This document shows, in pieces, positions 63,133 to 64,000 of a DNA stretch of 64,000 bases (its first letter is position 1; each line of letters opens with the position of its first letter). The notes beneath the pieces are model-generated. The model was not told where the DNA came from. It ran no database searches and saw only the letters and a list, made by a program, of their open reading frames with translations. A program made the translations under genes and the position numbers. Origin of the DNA: an uncultured Serinicoccus sp. (GTDB taxonomy: Bacteria > Actinomycetota > Actinomycetes > Actinomycetales > Dermatophilaceae); contig NZ_CANMUA010000007.1 in assembly GCF_947500995.1 (NCBI RefSeq), positions 186,001 through 250,000 on the forward strand, read 5' to 3'.

Positions 63133-64000
63133 CCCGGGACGCCGCTCTCCTCCTCGTCGGCCGCCGCGGCCTCCGCGCGACGACGACCGTCCCACACGGC
63201 CGCGGCGAGCGCCGCCAGGAGCAGCACCAGCGCGGTCCCCAGCGCCGCCCGCAGCCCGGTGGCCGCGTCGTCACCGCTCCCGGCCCCGACCTGGTACGCC
63301 GTCACCAGCACCGCGGCCCCGATCGCCGAGCCCACCCGCTGCCCGGTCTGCAGGGCTCCCCCGGCGGCCCCGCCCATCCGCTGCGGGACCTGCGCGAGGG
63401 TGAGGGTGAAGTTCGGCGAGACGACGGCGCCACCGCCCAGGCCGGCGAGGAGCAGCGGTGCCGCCAACGCCAGCCACAGCCACGAGCTGTCCTGGGCCGG
63501 GCCGACGAGGACGCCCAGCACGACGAGCCCGCTCATCATCACCAGGAGGGCGCGCACGACGAGCACGCGACCGACCCGGGTCACCGCGCGCCCGGCCCAC
63601 GGGGAGGACACCGCCGACCCGACGGCGAAGGGGGTCAGCAGCAGACCGGTCACGAGCGTGGAGTAGCCGAGGCCGTCCTGCAGGAAGATCGACAGGACGA
63701 GGAACACTCCGGTGAAGCCGGTGAAGTAGAGCGAGCCCACGACGATGCCGTTGGCGTAGCCCGGGGTGCGGCGGAGCAGGTCGACGTCCAGCAGCGGCAT
63801 CCCCCCGGAGCGGGCCAGCCGCTTCTCGTAGGACAGGAACCCCCAGGCGAAGACCGGGACACCCACGAGGAGCACCAGCGCCCAGAGGTCGCCCGACTCC
63901 AGCGCGACGACCGGGAGCAGCAGGCACATGACGGCGGCCCCCAGCAGCAGGGCGCCGACCAGGTCGAGCCGCGGGTCCGACTCCTTCCCGCGCAGGTCCG
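63129..64000 (-). CDS. MFS drug-resistance transporter, DHA2-like, N-terminus beyond window
   Basis: At least 290 residues are visible and the frame remains open to the window edge. Hydrophobic helices, LARSGGMPLLDVDLLRRTPG loop, GVFLVLSIFLQDGLGYSTLV and TGLLLTPFAVGSAVSSPWAG match the C-terminal half of 14-helix EmrB/QacA (DHA2) exporters. ALQTGQRVGSAIGAAVLVTA is also typical. Its TAG stop shares CTAG with the stop of the PLP lyase on the other strand. Substrate unknown; the start lies outside. Confidence 0.87.
   Translation of the reverse strand, partial: DLRGKESDPRLDLVGALLLGAAVMCLLLPVVALESGDLWALVLLVGVPVFAWGFLSYEKRLARSGGMPLLDVDLLRRTPGYANGIVVGSLYFTGFTGVFLVLSIFLQDGLGYSTLVTGLLLTPFAVGSAVSSPWAGRAVTRVGRVLVVRALLVMMSGLVVLGVLVGPAQDSSWLWLALAAPLLLAGLGGGAVVSPNFTLTLAQVPQRMGGAAGGALQTGQRVGSAIGAAVLVTAYQVGAGSGDDAATGLRAALGTALVLLLAALAAAVWDGRRRAEAAAADEEESGVPG

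Overview
This is a 64 kb stretch of very GC-rich chromosome from an actinomycete. I infer a member of the Micrococcales close to Intrasporangiaceae/Ornithinimicrobium. The grounds are gene content (AdnAB, UvrD2, DUF3107, DUF3117, MshB of mycothiol synthesis, seven-iron ferredoxin, monomeric isocitrate dehydrogenase, LpqW-type position of an SBP_bac_5 lipoprotein next to typA), the extreme G/C bias at third codon positions, and many leaderless-type starts in which a TANNNT box sits 6-7 nt before an ATG or GTG. Coding density is very high, neighbouring genes often overlap by 4 bases (GTGA/ATGA), and I found no stretch over 300 bp without a gene. I saw no tRNA, rRNA, CRISPR array, insertion sequence or prophage.

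Layout. 0-11 kb: DNA repair block: uvrD2 (cut by the window edge) with nudC, a kinase-fold protein with a long acidic tail, and the AdnA/AdnB helicase-nuclease pair. 11-15 kb: TetR regulator, DUF3107, a small GlsB/YeaQ membrane protein, a DEAD-box RNA helicase with a long leader, and a PHP phosphoesterase. From memory this order resembles Rv3198c-Rv3211 of M. tuberculosis. 15-19.5 kb: lipoprotein, ThrE-type exporter, aminopeptidase P, stress membrane protein. 19.6-25.7 kb: MgtE-N/CBS protein with DUF1003 partner, Mrp, TatB, HtrA, ECF sigma factor (no anti-sigma gene) and O-methyltransferase. 25.8-33.3 kb: DUF3117, PaaX and PaaG-like pair, a DivIVA-like/tag/PIG-V mannosyltransferase operon, LOG protein, secreted transglycosylase-like protein, citrate synthase, ferredoxin. 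33.3-39 kb: VanW, flavin reductase, mshB, typA, Nudix. 39.2-45.2 kb: a complete oligopeptide/dipeptide ABC transporter operon with two hairpins after the binding-protein gene. 45.3-53.4 kb: glutamine amidotransferase, Kef-type antiporter, universal stress protein, a frameshift-suspect gene, monomeric icd, MFS exporter, DinB-fold protein. 53.5-56.5 kb: glycosyltransferase-VTT-glycosyltransferase operon. 56.6-64 kb: phosphate permease, epimerase-like protein, DUF72, YjbQ, a GPH-type transporter coupled to a PLP lyase, and a DHA2 transporter cut by the window end.

Most of the window is ordinary core chromosome. The features most worth a second look are: a strongly over-represented octamer (GGTATGCC/GGCATACC, 22 copies counted by eye, half in the last 12 kb) made with otherwise rare TAT and GCA codons; the loss of the anti-sigma gene between sigE and htrA; an AdnA subunit whose Walker A lysine is arginine; a kinase-fold protein lacking the catalytic aspartate; a likely frameshift at about 49.1 kb; and the transporter/PLP-lyase pair at 60-63 kb.
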